From Sphaerisporangium album (GTDB lineage Bacteria; Actinomycetota; Actinomycetes; Streptosporangiales; Streptosporangiaceae): a stretch of 64,000 nucleotides of DNA. This document shows, piece by piece, positions 1 to 13,157 of this stretch (the first letter of the stretch is position 1; each line of letters begins with the position of its first letter). The stretch covers positions 186,001-250,000 of the forward strand of contig NZ_QOIL01000014.1 in assembly GCF_003323745.1 (NCBI RefSeq), read 5' to 3'. The position numbers and the translations under genes were made by a program. Under the pieces are notes generated by a model that did not search any database, had not been told where the DNA came from, and was given only the letters and a program-made list of their open reading frames with translations.

Positions 1-1
1 G

Positions 2-982
2 TACGACACCGAGCTGGAGGCCGCGCTCGCGGTCGTCTTGCAGCAGTTCGCCTCGGCCCATGGCACGGAGCCCGGGGCGAAGGCCTCCACGACGCTCGCC
101 GAAGACCTCATCCAGACGAGGCGGTCCGGCATGGCGAGCCCGCCCATCGACCCGATCCTCCAGCAGTACGGGCTCGCCCATACGGAGCACGTGGTGCCCG
201 GCCCCGAGGGCGACCCCGACATCACACTGTCGGTGTTCAAGCGGCATGATCTACCGCCCGGAGCGCCGTGCGTCTACAACATCCACGGCGGCGGCATGGT
301 GATCGGCGACCGTTTCACGGGCATGGACCGGATGCTGGCCGAGTGGGCGGTCGACCTCGGCGCCGTCGTCGTCTCGGTCGAGTACCGGCTGGCCCCCGAG
401 AACCCCGACCCCGCGCCGGTGGAGGACTGCTACGCGGGCCTGCTCTGGACCGCCGCCCACGCCCGGGAGCTCGGCGCCGACCCGGAGCGCATCCTGGTCG
501 CCGGAGCCAGCGCCGGGGGAGGGCTGGCCGCCGGGGTGGCCCTGCTCGCCCGCGACCGCGGCGGCCCGCGCCTGATCGGCCAGCTCCTGATCTGCCCCAT
601 GCTCGACGACCGCAACGAGACCCTCTCCAGCCACCAGTACGACGGCATCGGCGTCTGGGACCGGGGCAGCAACGAGACCGGCTGGACCGCGCTGCTCGGC
701 GACCGGCGCGGCACCGGCAAGGTGTCGATCTACGCCGCGCCCGCCCGCGCCACGGACCTGTCGAACCTGCCGCCCGCGTTCATCGACGTCGGCTCCGCCG
801 AGGTCTTCCGCGACGAGGACGTCGCGTACGCGATGGGCATCTGGGCGGCCGGCGGCGTGGCCGACCTGCACGTCTGGGCCGGCGGCTTCCACGGCTTCTC
901 CGGCATGGCCCCCCACGCGGCGGTATCGGCCGCCGCCAACGAGACCCGCACCAACTGGACCCGCCGCATCCTCGGCACCTGA
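2..982 (+). CDS. alpha/beta hydrolase, HSL-type esterase (5' end outside window)
   Basis: The reading frame is open to the left edge, so the true start lies upstream; an internal TTG at 38 is unlikely to be the start. The protein has the hormone-sensitive-lipase-type oxyanion motif HGGG (in NIHGGGMVIGD), the nucleophile elbow GASAGGG and a C-terminal HGFSG carrying the catalytic His. This is the family of cytoplasmic carboxylester hydrolases acting on short- to medium-chain esters; the substrate cannot be read from sequence. No signal peptide is visible in the part present. It converges on the histidine kinase gene, with about 120 bp between the two stop codons. Confidence 0.85.
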   Translation, partial: YDTELEAALAVVLQQFASAHGTEPGAKASTTLAEDLIQTRRSGMASPPIDPILQQYGLAHTEHVVPGPEGDPDITLSVFKRHDLPPGAPCVYNIHGGGMVIGDRFTGMDRMLAEWAVDLGAVVVSVEYRLAPENPDPAPVEDCYAGLLWTAAHARELGADPERILVAGASAGGGLAAGVALLARDRGGPRLIGQLLICPMLDDRNETLSSHQYDGIGVWDRGSNETGWTALLGDRRGTGKVSIYAAPARATDLSNLPPAFIDVGSAEVFRDEDVAYAMGIWAAGGVADLHVWAGGFHGFSGMAPHAAVSAAANETRTNWTRRILGT

Positions 983-1103
983 CCCGCAGCGTCTGGTCGT
1001 CCTGCGGCACGTGTGAGATACACGAATGGCCAGGGGCGACGCCGCTCGATGCCAGGTGGAGGTCTTCTCCTGATCACCTCCGTCGTCCTGCCGGTCTGGG
1101 CGG

Positions 1104-5363
<4,260 letters not shown>

Positions 5364-5403
5364 GTCCACCCTTTGCGATCTGGCCGACACCTCGCCAAAC
5401 CAT

Positions 5404-5432
5404 CGTATAGACGCCCTCGTGAGGAGGGAAAA
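5404..5432 (-). promoter_or_regulatory. candidate promoter of the multi-HAMP kinase
   Basis: On the minus strand TTTTCC and TATACG are separated by 17 bp, about 40 bp upstream of the kinase ATG. The -10 element is good and the -35 weak. It lies in the 116-bp gap behind the BKACE gene, which is consistent with separate transcription of the kinase. Confidence 0.4.
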
Positions 5433-5479
5433 CAGGCATCCCCTCGGCCTCGCGAAGGTAAGACGCGGGCTACGGACAT

Positions 5480-6220
5480 CTAACCGCGCGAGGAGAGCCC
5501 CAGCGCGAGACGCACCAGCTCGGCGTTCCCCGTCACCGGCTCGCCCGACGGGCCGCACAGGACGTCCTCCAGCCCGACCCGCCCCGGCAAGCCCCGGCGC
5601 GTGGCCTCCTCCAGCAGCGGCCAGGTGGCCGGGCCCTCGCCGTGCAGCAGCCGCCCCGCCACGACGCCGAGCGCGTCCAGCCGGTCCAGGACGCGGCCCG
5701 CCTCGGTGACGGCCTCGGCGGCCGGCACGTCGATGATCTCGACGAGGACGCGCACGACCCGCCCGGCCAGGCCCGAGGCGGCGAGCGCGTCCGCGTCGGC
5801 GGGCGACCACACCCCGGCCTCGACGCCGATCCCGGCGTCCAGCAGCGTCAGGGCGAGCTCCTGGAAGCCGGGCTCGGACAGGTTGCACGACGCGAAGTCC
5901 GGGCGCTCGGCGTCGGGCAGGGACGCCCACCGCCGCACGGCGCGCAGGCGCGCGTGCACGTCCCCGCCGGTGATCCACAGCCCCGTGGACACGCCGGTGG
6001 GCAGCATCGGGACGGCGGCGCGGATCGCGGCGACCGCGGCCCCGATGTCGGCGGCGTCGAGCGACTCCCGTCCCGCGGCGTCGCGGGGATGGGCGTGGAC
6101 GGCCGACGCCCCCTGCCCGGCCACGGCCCGGGCGTCGGCGGCCAGCTCGTCAGGGGTGAGCGGCAGCGCCGGGTGCTCGCCGGGCGCGCGGCCGCCGTTC
6201 AGACATGCCTTCAACCACAT
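5480..6220 (-). CDS. BKACE-family (DUF849) beta-keto acid cleavage enzyme
   Basis: A 246-residue protein starting MWLKACLNGG, a typical beginning for the beta-keto acid cleavage enzyme family. These Zn-dependent TIM barrels condense a beta-keto acid with acetyl-CoA to give a new CoA ester and acetoacetate. The HxH metal motif (AVHAHPRD) and the late VGLEDVL segment are present. The usual length is 270-310 residues, so this is a short member, but no internal break is visible. The start follows a poor ribosome site, so GTG/ATG choice rests on homology. It lies 35 bp downstream of the acyl-CoA synthetase on the same strand and is probably co-transcribed with it. The natural substrate is unknown. 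Confidence 0.75.
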   Translation of the reverse strand: MWLKACLNGGRAPGEHPALPLTPDELAADARAVAGQGASAVHAHPRDAAGRESLDAADIGAAVAAIRAAVPMLPTGVSTGLWITGGDVHARLRAVRRWASLPDAERPDFASCNLSEPGFQELALTLLDAGIGVEAGVWSPADADALAASGLAGRVVRVLVEIIDVPAAEAVTEAGRVLDRLDALGVVAGRLLHGEGPATWPLLEEATRRGLPGRVGLEDVLCGPSGEPVTGNAELVRLALGLSSRG

Positions 6221-6255
6221 CCGGCCACCGTACTGGGCGGGCGCCGGGACGTTCG

Positions 6256-8070
6256 CTAGGCCCGCGTGTCGACGGAGTACAGGGCGTCGATCTCCTTGCC
6301 GAAGTCGCGCACGACCAGGTTGCGCTTGACCTTCAGCGACGGCGTCAGGTGGCCGCTCTCTTCGGTGAAGTCGGTGTCGATGATCACGAACTTCTTCACC
6401 TGCTCGGCCTTGGAGACCAGCGTGTTGGCGTCGTCCACCGCGCTCTGGACCGCGGCGACGACGGCCGGGTCGGCGCACAGCTCCGCGAGCGAGGCGCCGG
6501 TCCTGCCGTTGGCGGCCTTCCACTGCTCCATCGCCTCGGGGTCCAGGGTGACCAGCGCGGCGACGAACGGACGGTCGTCGCCGACCACCATGGCCTGGCT
6601 GACCAGCGGGTGGGCCCGGATGCGGTCCTCCAGGGGGGCGGGCGCGACGTTCTTGCCCGCGGCGGTGACGATGAGCTCCTTCTTCCTGCCGGTGATGCGC
6701 AGGTAGCCGTCCTGGTCGAGCTCGCCGACGTCGCCGGTGTGGAACCAGCCGGAGGAGTCGATCGCCTCGGCCGTGGCCTCGTCGTTGTTCCAGTACCCCG
6801 CGAAGACGTGACGGCCCTTGACCAGCACCTCGCCGTCGTCGGCCACGCCGATCGTGACGCCGGGGAACGGCTTGCCCACCGTGCCGATCTTGTTGGCGCC
6901 CGGGATGTTCACGGTCGAGGGCGCGGAGGTCTCGGTGAGCCCCCAGCCCTCGAAGACCTCGATGCCCGCGCCCCTGAAGAAGTTGCCGAGCCGCTCGCCG
7001 AGGGCCGACCCGCCCGACACCGCCGCGTTCAGCCGCCCGCCGGTCGCCGCCCGCAGCTTGGAGTACACCAGCCTGTCGTACAGCGCGCGCTTGAGCCGCA
7101 GCCCCGCGCCCGCGCCGCCGGAGCTCTCGGCCTTGCTCCACTCGATCGCGACGGCCGCCGCGCGGTGGAAGATCTTGCTCTTGAGCCCGCCCCCGGCCGA
7201 CGCCTTCTGCTCGGCCGCGTTGTAGACCTTCTCGAAGACGCGCGGCACGCCGAGCAGGAACGTGGGCTTGAACGCCTGAAGGTCCGGCGCGACGTTCTTC
7301 ATGTTGGGCGTGTGCGCCAGCACGGTGCCGGTCTCGATGAGGACGATCTGGATGAGCCGGGCGAAGCTGTGCGCCAGGGGCAGGAACAGCAGCGCGGCGC
7401 GCCCGTCGACCTCGAACAGGGCCTCCAGCGGGCCGCGGGCGACGTTGTGCGCGGTGAACAGCAGGTTGTCGTGGGTGAGGCGGCAGCCCTTGGGGCGGCC
7501 CGTCGTGCCGGAGGTGTAGATGAGGGTGGCGAGCTCGGGGCCGCCGCGCGCGAGGCGCCGTTCCTTCAGCGTCTCCTCGGGGACGTCGGCGCCCCCGGCG
7601 GTCAGCCGGGCGAACCCGCCGTCGTCGATGCGCCAGATGGACGGCGGCTCGGCCATCGCGGCCGTGGCCTGCCGGACGACCTCCTCGTGCGCCTCGGATT
7701 CGACGATCACGCACGTGGCGCCGCTGTCGGCGAGGATCCAGTCCACCTGGTCGGCGGAGGACGTCTCGTAGATCGGCACGCCGACCGCGCCCGCCGCCCA
7801 GATGGCGTAGTCGGCGACCGTCCACTCGTAGCGGGTGCGCGACATCAGGGCCACGCGGTCGCCGGGCCCGACGCCCGCGTCGATCAGGCCCTTGGCGACC
7901 CCGGCGACCTGGTCGCGGAACTCGGCGGCCGTGACGGGGACCCAGGCGTCGCCGCTCTTGCGGCTGATCACCACGGCGGCGGGCTCCTGCTCGCCGCGCG
8001 TGAAGACGGTGTCGGCGCAGTTGGCGGACGCAGGGACGTCCACCAGCACGGGAACGGTGTACTCGCGCAC
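6256..8070 (-). CDS. long-chain fatty acyl-CoA synthetase (FadD15-like)
   Basis: An AMP-forming ligase of about 604 residues that activates fatty acids to acyl-CoA in the cytoplasm. Motifs include the P-loop YTSGTTGRPKG, the adenylate motif GWGLTE, the TGD hinge (WFHTGDVG) and the C-terminal catalytic-lysine region. GTG 8070 is chosen because GAGGAG lies 6 nt upstream of it and the protein then begins MREYTVP. A GTG at 8091 would add seven residues, but its own upstream region has no ribosome site. A tandem 12-bp repeat sits about 40 bp upstream. The fadD / metallophosphoesterase / SRPBCC / ArsA / glucokinase arrangement resembles the Streptomyces glkA neighbourhood. Confidence 0.9.
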   Translation of the reverse strand: MREYTVPVLVDVPASANCADTVFTRGEQEPAAVVISRKSGDAWVPVTAAEFRDQVAGVAKGLIDAGVGPGDRVALMSRTRYEWTVADYAIWAAGAVGVPIYETSSADQVDWILADSGATCVIVESEAHEEVVRQATAAMAEPPSIWRIDDGGFARLTAGGADVPEETLKERRLARGGPELATLIYTSGTTGRPKGCRLTHDNLLFTAHNVARGPLEALFEVDGRAALLFLPLAHSFARLIQIVLIETGTVLAHTPNMKNVAPDLQAFKPTFLLGVPRVFEKVYNAAEQKASAGGGLKSKIFHRAAAVAIEWSKAESSGGAGAGLRLKRALYDRLVYSKLRAATGGRLNAAVSGGSALGERLGNFFRGAGIEVFEGWGLTETSAPSTVNIPGANKIGTVGKPFPGVTIGVADDGEVLVKGRHVFAGYWNNDEATAEAIDSSGWFHTGDVGELDQDGYLRITGRKKELIVTAAGKNVAPAPLEDRIRAHPLVSQAMVVGDDRPFVAALVTLDPEAMEQWKAANGRTGASLAELCADPAVVAAVQSAVDDANTLVSKAEQVKKFVIIDTDFTEESGHLTPSLKVKRNLVVRDFGKEIDALYSVDTRA

Positions 8071-8109
8071 GTTCAACTCCTCGGGGCGCACGCGCCACTG
8101 GTGCCGTCA

Positions 8110-8133
8110 CAGACCCTGTATCAGGCCCTGTAT
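8110..8133. repeat. tandem 12-bp direct repeat upstream of acyl-CoA synthetase
   Basis: CAGACCCTGTAT is followed immediately by CAGGCCCTGTAT, eleven of twelve bases identical. It lies in the divergent region between fadD and the metallophosphoesterase, where a regulator could bind side by side. No palindrome is evident within the unit. Confidence 0.45.
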
Positions 8134-8266
8134 GAAGGGGCATTCCACGCTATCAGTGTCGTCCGCCGGCGCCGTCCGCCACGAGGTGCGTGTCGCCTCA
8201 CCGGCCAAGCGATAGGTTAGTCGCACCGGCCGTCCGCGGGGCCGTTCACGATTTACGATGTCGGTC

Positions 8267-9034
8267 ATGCGGGTCCATGTCGTCAGTGACGTCCACGGGC
8301 GCGCCGACGCCCTCGCCCGCGCCGCCGACGGCGCCGACGCGCTGGTCTGCCTCGGCGACCTGCTGCTGTTCATCGACTACGCCGACCACTCGCAGGGCAT
8401 CTTCGCCGACCTGTTCGGCGCCGAGCGCGCCACGGAGTACGTCCGGATGCGCGCCGCCGGCCTCATGGAGGAGTCGCGGCAGATGAGCGCCGCGCTGTGG
8501 GCCACCCTCGGCGGCGACCCGCGCGAGCACATCGAGCGCGCCGCCCGCGAGCAGTACGCCCGCCTGTTCGCCGCGATGCCCACCCCCGCCTACCTCACCT
8601 ACGGCAATGTGGACGTGCCCGCCCTGTGGGGCGACTACCTCAGGGACGGCCACCACGTGCTCGACGGCCAGACCGCCGAGATCGGCGGGCTCACCTTCGG
8701 CTTCGTGGGCGGTGGCCTGCGCACCCGCTACCGCACGCCCTACGAGATCGACGACGAGGAGTACGCCGCCAAGGTGGAGGCCGTCGGCGCCGTCGACGTG
8801 CTGTGCTGCCACATCCCGCCCGCCGTTCCCGGGCTGCTGTACGACGTGGTGGCGCGGCGGTTCGAGCGGGGCAGCGAGGCCACGCTCGCGGCGATCGAGC
8901 GCACCCAGCCGAGGTACGCGCTGTTCGGCCACGTCCACCAGCCTCTGGCCGCCCGCACCCGGATCGGCCGCACCGAGTGCGTCAACGTGGGTCACTTCCG
9001 CGGGCGCGGCCGGCCCTTCGCCCTCGATCTGTGA
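8267..9034 (+). CDS. metallophosphoesterase
   Basis: A 255-residue calcineurin-like phosphoesterase. The metal-binding blocks are in order: SDVHG near the N-terminus, GDLLLF, GNVD, CCHIPP and GHVHQ, and the protein ends NVGHFRGRGRPFALDL. The substrate is unknown; the family includes phosphodiesterases and protein phosphatases. ATG 8267 is preferred over ATG 8258 because 8258 falls inside TACGAT (8254-8259), a good -10 element 7 nt before 8267. That would make a leaderless transcript. It diverges from fadD and lies just before the SRPBCC-ArsA operon. Confidence 0.85.
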   Translation: MRVHVVSDVHGRADALARAADGADALVCLGDLLLFIDYADHSQGIFADLFGAERATEYVRMRAAGLMEESRQMSAALWATLGGDPREHIERAAREQYARLFAAMPTPAYLTYGNVDVPALWGDYLRDGHHVLDGQTAEIGGLTFGFVGGGLRTRYRTPYEIDDEEYAAKVEAVGAVDVLCCHIPPAVPGLLYDVVARRFERGSEATLAAIERTQPRYALFGHVHQPLAARTRIGRTECVNVGHFRGRGRPFALDL

Positions 9035-9133
9035 CACGCGGCCGGCCTCGCCGCCGCGCGCGCGAGCACGCGACCGCGAACACCCGCCCCGGCGCGCGTA
9101 CGCCCGCGGACGGTGAGCGAGTACGGTATGGCC

Positions 9134-9571
9134 ATGGCTGATCGCACCATCTCCAGCATCACGATCGGGGCCGAGCCCCCGGCCGTCGTGGCGGTCATCG
9201 CCGACTTCCCGTCCTACCCGCGGTGGGCGGGCCAGGTGAAGTCGGCGGAGGTCCTGTCGATGGGCGAGGACGGCCGTCCGGCGACCGTCCGGTTCGTCAT
9301 GGACGCCGGGGTGATCAGCGACGAGTACACCCTCGGCTACACCTGGCACGGCGACGAGGCCGTCGACTGGCGGATCGTCGAGTCCGGCAAGATGCTCTCG
9401 GGGCTGACCGGCAGCTACCGCCTCGCCGGGGCGGACGGCCGCACCGAGGTCACCTACGAGCTCGTCGTGGACCTGAAGGTCCCCATGATCGGCATGATCA
9501 AGCGCAAGGCCGAGAAGGTCATCGTCGACACCGCGCTCAAGGGGCTCAAGAAGCGCGTCGAGGGCCGATGA
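9134..9571 (+). CDS. SRPBCC (START-like) domain protein
   Basis: A 145-residue protein that is one SRPBCC/polyketide-cyclase-like fold, a hydrophobic-ligand-binding helix-grip. It begins MADRTISSITIGAEPPAVVA and has the usual FPSYPRW segment. No catalytic residue can be assigned. ATG 9134 is chosen because TACGGT (9122-9127) lies 6 nt upstream, which fits a leaderless start; GTG 9113 and ATG 9128 are also in frame. Its TGA overlaps the ArsA start (ATGA), so the two are translationally coupled. The constant pairing with an ArsA-type ATPase suggests lipid or hydrophobic-cargo handling, which is an inference. Confidence 0.85.
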   Translation: MADRTISSITIGAEPPAVVAVIADFPSYPRWAGQVKSAEVLSMGEDGRPATVRFVMDAGVISDEYTLGYTWHGDEAVDWRIVESGKMLSGLTGSYRLAGADGRTEVTYELVVDLKVPMIGMIKRKAEKVIVDTALKGLKKRVEGR

Positions 9572-10752
9572 GCGAGTCCGGCCCGAGGGTCCTGCTGTTC
9601 ACCGGCAAGGGGGGAGTCGGCAAGACCACCGTCGCCGCGGCCACGGCCACGCTCGCCGCCCGCCGGGGACGCAAGACGCTCGTGGTCTCGACCGACACCG
9701 CGCACTCCCTGGCCGACGCCCTCGGCGTGCCCGGGTCCGGGGAGCCCTCCGAGATCGCGCCCGCCCTCTACCTGCAGCAGGTCGACACCCAGAAGGCGCT
9801 CGAACGCCACTGGGGCGACCTTCGCGACTACGCCCAGGGCGTGCTCGCAGAGCTGGGCCTGGACGAGATCACCTCCGAGGAGCTCACGGTGCTGCCCGGC
9901 GCCGAGGAGGTCATGGCCCTGCTGGAGCTGAGCGAGCAGGTCCGCACCGGCCGCTGGGACGTCGTCGTGGTCGACTGCGCCCCCACGGCCGAGACGCTGC
10001 GCCTGCTCGCCCTCCCCGAGGCGCTCGACTGGCACGTCAACCGCCTGCTGCCCGCGGGCCGCAGGCTGCTGCGCGCCATCGCCCCCGTGATGCGCCACGT
10101 CACCCGGCTCAACCTCCCCGAGGACGCCGTGGTCAGCTCGGGCGAGCGGCTGCACACCGGGCTCATGGGCGTGCGCGACCTGCTGACCGGCCCCGCCGCC
10201 TCCGTGCGCCTCGTGCTCACCCCCGAGGCGGTCGTGGTGGCCGAGGCCCGCCGCACGTTCACCTCGCTCAGCCTCTACGGCTACCGCGTCGACGGCGTGG
10301 TCGCCAACCGCGTGTTCCCGGCCGAGGGGTCGGACGACTGGCGGCGCGGGTGGGTGGAGGCCCAGGCCCGCCACCTCGCCGCCGTCCACGAGTCCTTCGC
10401 GCCGCTGCCCGTCCACACGGTGCCCTACCTGCCCGCCGAGCCGGTCGGCGCCGAGTCGCTCGCCGCGCTGGCCGGCGAGCTGTACGGCGCGTCCGACCCG
10501 TTCGCGCCGCCCGTGGGCGAGCCGCCGCTGGCCGTCCGCGCCGAGGGCGGCGTGCACGAGCTGACCCTCGCCCTCCCGCTCGCGGACAGGTCCGACGTCG
10601 ACCTGGCGAGGAAGGGCGACGAGCTGATCGTCACCGCCGGGTCCTACCGCCGCGTGATCACCCTCCCCGCCGCCCTGGCCAGAAGATCGGTTCACGAGGC
10701 GGCGCTCCGCGACGGCCGCCTCCGGGTACGGTTCGAGGCAGGAGGGGCCTGA
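9568..10752 (+). CDS. ArsA/Get3-family ATPase
   Basis: A 394-residue P-loop ATPase of the ArsA/Get3 type. The deviant Walker A is GKGGVGKTT at residues about 11-19; the switch DTAHS and the later DCAPTAET segment are present. The C-terminal 70 residues (ADRSDVDLARKGDELIV onwards) form the small HSP20-like beta domain often fused to actinobacterial ArsA proteins. There is no arsenic gene nearby, and the Cys cluster used by arsenite pumps is not evident, so arsenite export is unlikely. It overlaps its neighbours by ATGA on both sides, forming an operon with the SRPBCC and sco2127-like genes. Confidence 0.9.
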   Translation: MSESGPRVLLFTGKGGVGKTTVAAATATLAARRGRKTLVVSTDTAHSLADALGVPGSGEPSEIAPALYLQQVDTQKALERHWGDLRDYAQGVLAELGLDEITSEELTVLPGAEEVMALLELSEQVRTGRWDVVVVDCAPTAETLRLLALPEALDWHVNRLLPAGRRLLRAIAPVMRHVTRLNLPEDAVVSSGERLHTGLMGVRDLLTGPAASVRLVLTPEAVVVAEARRTFTSLSLYGYRVDGVVANRVFPAEGSDDWRRGWVEAQARHLAAVHESFAPLPVHTVPYLPAEPVGAESLAALAGELYGASDPFAPPVGEPPLAVRAEGGVHELTLALPLADRSDVDLARKGDELIVTAGSYRRVITLPAALARRSVHEAALRDGRLRVRFEAGGA

Positions 10753-11300
10753 TGACCGAGATGAACGAGAAGACCAATGGCGCCCAGCCCGCCGACCGGC
10801 GGCAGGACGACCGTGACGAATGGTTCAGAAGCCGGGACGAGAGCCGGCAGGGCGAGACCCGGCGGGACGACACCGCCCGCGACATCCCCGACCCGCTCGG
10901 GTCGGTCGCGGGCGAGGCGCGCAAGCTCTTCGACTCGCTGCAGGAGCGGGTCGGCCGCGAGATCGGCAAGGGCTTCGTGAAGGGCGGCGTCAGCGGCCTC
11001 GGCCAGGGGCTGGGGCAGGCGTTCGGCGGCGGTGGCGGCGGCCGTACGAGCGGCGACGTGTGGAGTGAGGCGGTGACCGGGCATGACGACGATGACGAGT
11101 ACATCTGCCGTGCCTGTCCCGTGTGCCGCCTCAAGGCCGCGCGGCGCGAGAGCGGCGGAGACGTCGGCGAGCACCTGGTCGCGGCGGCCGGCGAGCTGTT
11201 CGCCGCGTTCCGCCAGGCGGTGGACGCGGTCTCACGGCCCGCCCGGCCGGGACGCCCCGGCGGCACGGACACCCGAGTACAGCACATCGACCTGGGCTGA
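10752..11300 (+). CDS. sco2127-like hypothetical protein (DUF5304 type)
   Basis: A 182-residue protein whose ATG overlaps the ArsA stop. The first 70 residues are highly charged (Arg/Asp/Glu) and look disordered. The middle has a DPLGSVAGEARKLFDSLQER helix and a Gly-rich stretch, and the C-terminal third carries a CxxCxxC-like cluster (YICRACPVCRLKA) that could bind zinc. Position just before glucokinase and composition resemble Streptomyces SCO2127, which has been linked to glucose uptake and glucokinase-related catabolite control. Function here is inferred from that context only. Confidence 0.65.
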   Translation: MTEMNEKTNGAQPADRRQDDRDEWFRSRDESRQGETRRDDTARDIPDPLGSVAGEARKLFDSLQERVGREIGKGFVKGGVSGLGQGLGQAFGGGGGGRTSGDVWSEAVTGHDDDDEYICRACPVCRLKAARRESGGDVGEHLVAAAGELFAAFRQAVDAVSRPARPGRPGGTDTRVQHIDLG

Positions 11301-11337
11301 GGGCCCGGTGGCGTTTCTCGGGGGGAAGGGATGAGAC

Positions 11338-12282
11338 ATGGCGCTGACGATCGGCGTTGACGTCGGTGGTACGAAGATCGCCGCCGGGGTCGTGGACGAG
11401 GACGGCCACATCGTGGAGGACCTGCTGCGGCATACCCCCGCGGACAGCCCCGACCAGGTCGCGGACACGATCTCCGAGGTGGTCCTCGAACTCGCCGGCC
11501 GCCACGACGTCGAGGCGGTGGGGGTCGGCGCCGCCGGCTTCGTCGACGAGACCAGGTCCATCGTCCGGTTCGCCCCGAACCTCGCCTGGCGCGAGGAGCC
11601 GCTGCAGAAGAAGATCTCCGAGCGGGTCAACCTGCCGGTGGTCGTCGAGAACGACGCCAACGCCATGGCCTGGGGCGAGTACCGCTTCGGCGCCGGGCGC
11701 GGCGAGAGCCACGTCGTGTGCGTCACGGTCGGCACCGGCATCGGCGGCGGCCTCGTCTTCGGCGGCACCCTCTACCGGGGCCGCTGGGGCATGGGCGCCG
11801 AGATGGGCCACATGCAGGTCGTCCCCGGCGGACGCCTGTGCGGGTGCGGCAACCTCGGCTGCTGGGAGCAGTACGCCAGCGGCAACGCGCTGGTGCACGA
11901 CGCCCGGGTGATCGCCGCCGCCGACCCCGAGCGGGCCGGGCGCATGCTGGAGCTGGCCGGAGGCTCGGTGTCCGACATCGAGGGCGAGCACATCACCCAG
12001 GCCGCCCGCGAGGGGGACGAGGCCGCCCTGGCGGCGTTCACCGCCCTCGCCGAGTGGCTCGGCCAGGGCCTGGCAGACCTCGCCGCCGTGCTCGACCCGG
12101 GGTGCTTCATCCTCGGCGGCGGCGTGTCCCGGGCCGCCGACCTGTGGCTGGACCAGTCCCGCGCGGCGTTCCTGCGCGCGCTGACCGCCCGCGAGCACCG
12201 GCCGCACGCCGAGCTGCGCAAGGCCGAGCTCGGGCCGTCGGCGGGGCTGGTCGGCGCGGCGGACCTCGCCCGCCACCCCTGA
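11338..12282 (+). CDS. glkA: ROK-family glucokinase
   Basis: A 314-residue cytosolic kinase that phosphorylates glucose to glucose-6-phosphate with ATP; in actinomycetes it also mediates carbon catabolite repression. It begins with the phosphate loop GVDVGGTKIAAG, has the glucose-binding ENDANAMAWGEY and the ROK zinc motif CGCGNLGCWEQYASG, and the length is normal for the family. AAGGGA precedes the ATG. It lies 37 bp after the sco2127-like gene, probably in the same transcript. The phosphofructokinase at 41.5 kb is the next glycolytic gene in the window. Confidence 0.93.
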   Translation: MALTIGVDVGGTKIAAGVVDEDGHIVEDLLRHTPADSPDQVADTISEVVLELAGRHDVEAVGVGAAGFVDETRSIVRFAPNLAWREEPLQKKISERVNLPVVVENDANAMAWGEYRFGAGRGESHVVCVTVGTGIGGGLVFGGTLYRGRWGMGAEMGHMQVVPGGRLCGCGNLGCWEQYASGNALVHDARVIAAADPERAGRMLELAGGSVSDIEGEHITQAAREGDEAALAAFTALAEWLGQGLADLAAVLDPGCFILGGGVSRAADLWLDQSRAAFLRALTAREHRPHAELRKAELGPSAGLVGAADLARHP

Positions 12283-12316
12283 CGGGCCGCGGGGAACGGG
12301 CGGGCACCGAGCCACG

Positions 12317-13006
12317 ATGATCCGCGTCGGCACGTACAACGTCCGGTCGATGTACGACGACACCGCCGCGCTGGCGCGGGTCGTCCGGGCCATGGCACCC
12401 GACGTGCTGTGCGTCCAGGAGGCCCCGCGCCTGGCGCGGTGGCGGCGCAGGCGCGCCGAGCTCGCCCGTTCCTCGGGCCTGCACGTGGTCACCGGCAGGC
12501 GTTTCGGGGGCGTCGCCGTGCTCGCCGCCCCCCGCGTCCGGGTGATCCACGCCGAGAGCCACCTGCTGCGCCGGTTCACCGGCCTGGAACGGCGCGGCGT
12601 CGCCGTGGCGGTGGTCGAGCACGCGGGCACGCGGATCACCGCCGCCTCCGTCCACCTGGACCTGAACGCCGCCGCGCGGCTGTGCCACGCGGTGGAGATC
12701 ATGCGCCTGGTGCGGCGCGTCTCCCGGCGGTACCACGCGCCCGTGGTGATCGCGGGGGATCTGAACGAGCAGCCCGGCGAGCCCGTGTGGGAGTACCTCA
12801 CCCGGAGCCTGGCCGACTGCTACGCGTGCGCGCCGAGGGGCGACGGGCTCACCTTCACGGCCCGCAGCCCGAGCAAGCGCCTGGACGCCGTGCTGGCCGG
12901 CGAGGGGCTGTGGGTGCGGTCCTGCGGGGGCGTGGACGTGTCGGTGGCGGACCTGCGCGCCGCCACCGACCACCTGCCGGTCGCCGCCGACCTCGTCGCC
13001 CTCTGA
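12317..13006 (+). CDS. endonuclease/exonuclease/phosphatase family protein
   Basis: A 229-residue protein of the EEP superfamily (DNase I-like fold). Hallmarks in order: GTYNVRSM, VQEAP with the metal-binding Glu, SVHLDLN, GDLNEQPGEP, and a C-terminal TDHLPV with the catalytic Asp-His. No signal peptide is visible, so it is probably cytoplasmic. The substrate (DNA, phosphoinositide-like or other phosphodiester) cannot be read. It begins 34 bp after glucokinase and could be read through from it. Confidence 0.85.
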   Translation: MIRVGTYNVRSMYDDTAALARVVRAMAPDVLCVQEAPRLARWRRRRAELARSSGLHVVTGRRFGGVAVLAAPRVRVIHAESHLLRRFTGLERRGVAVAVVEHAGTRITAASVHLDLNAAARLCHAVEIMRLVRRVSRRYHAPVVIAGDLNEQPGEPVWEYLTRSLADCYACAPRGDGLTFTARSPSKRLDAVLAGEGLWVRSCGGVDVSVADLRAATDHLPVAADLVAL

Positions 13007-13157
13007 GCCGGGCGTCGGAACCCACCCTCGAACCCGCGCTCCGCCGGGTGGGCGCCGGTCGGCGGACGCCGGAATGGGAGGCTGAGTTCAGGTGACCTTT
13101 CGGTCAACACTGGCGTACCTCACGCGCACCGGATGACGGGACACGTACGATTTGCTC

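Noticed and set aside
9568-10752. Arsenite-pump ATPase
   Set aside because: No arsB, arsR or arsC nearby, and single-domain ArsA with an HSP20-like tail belongs to a different, uncharacterised group.
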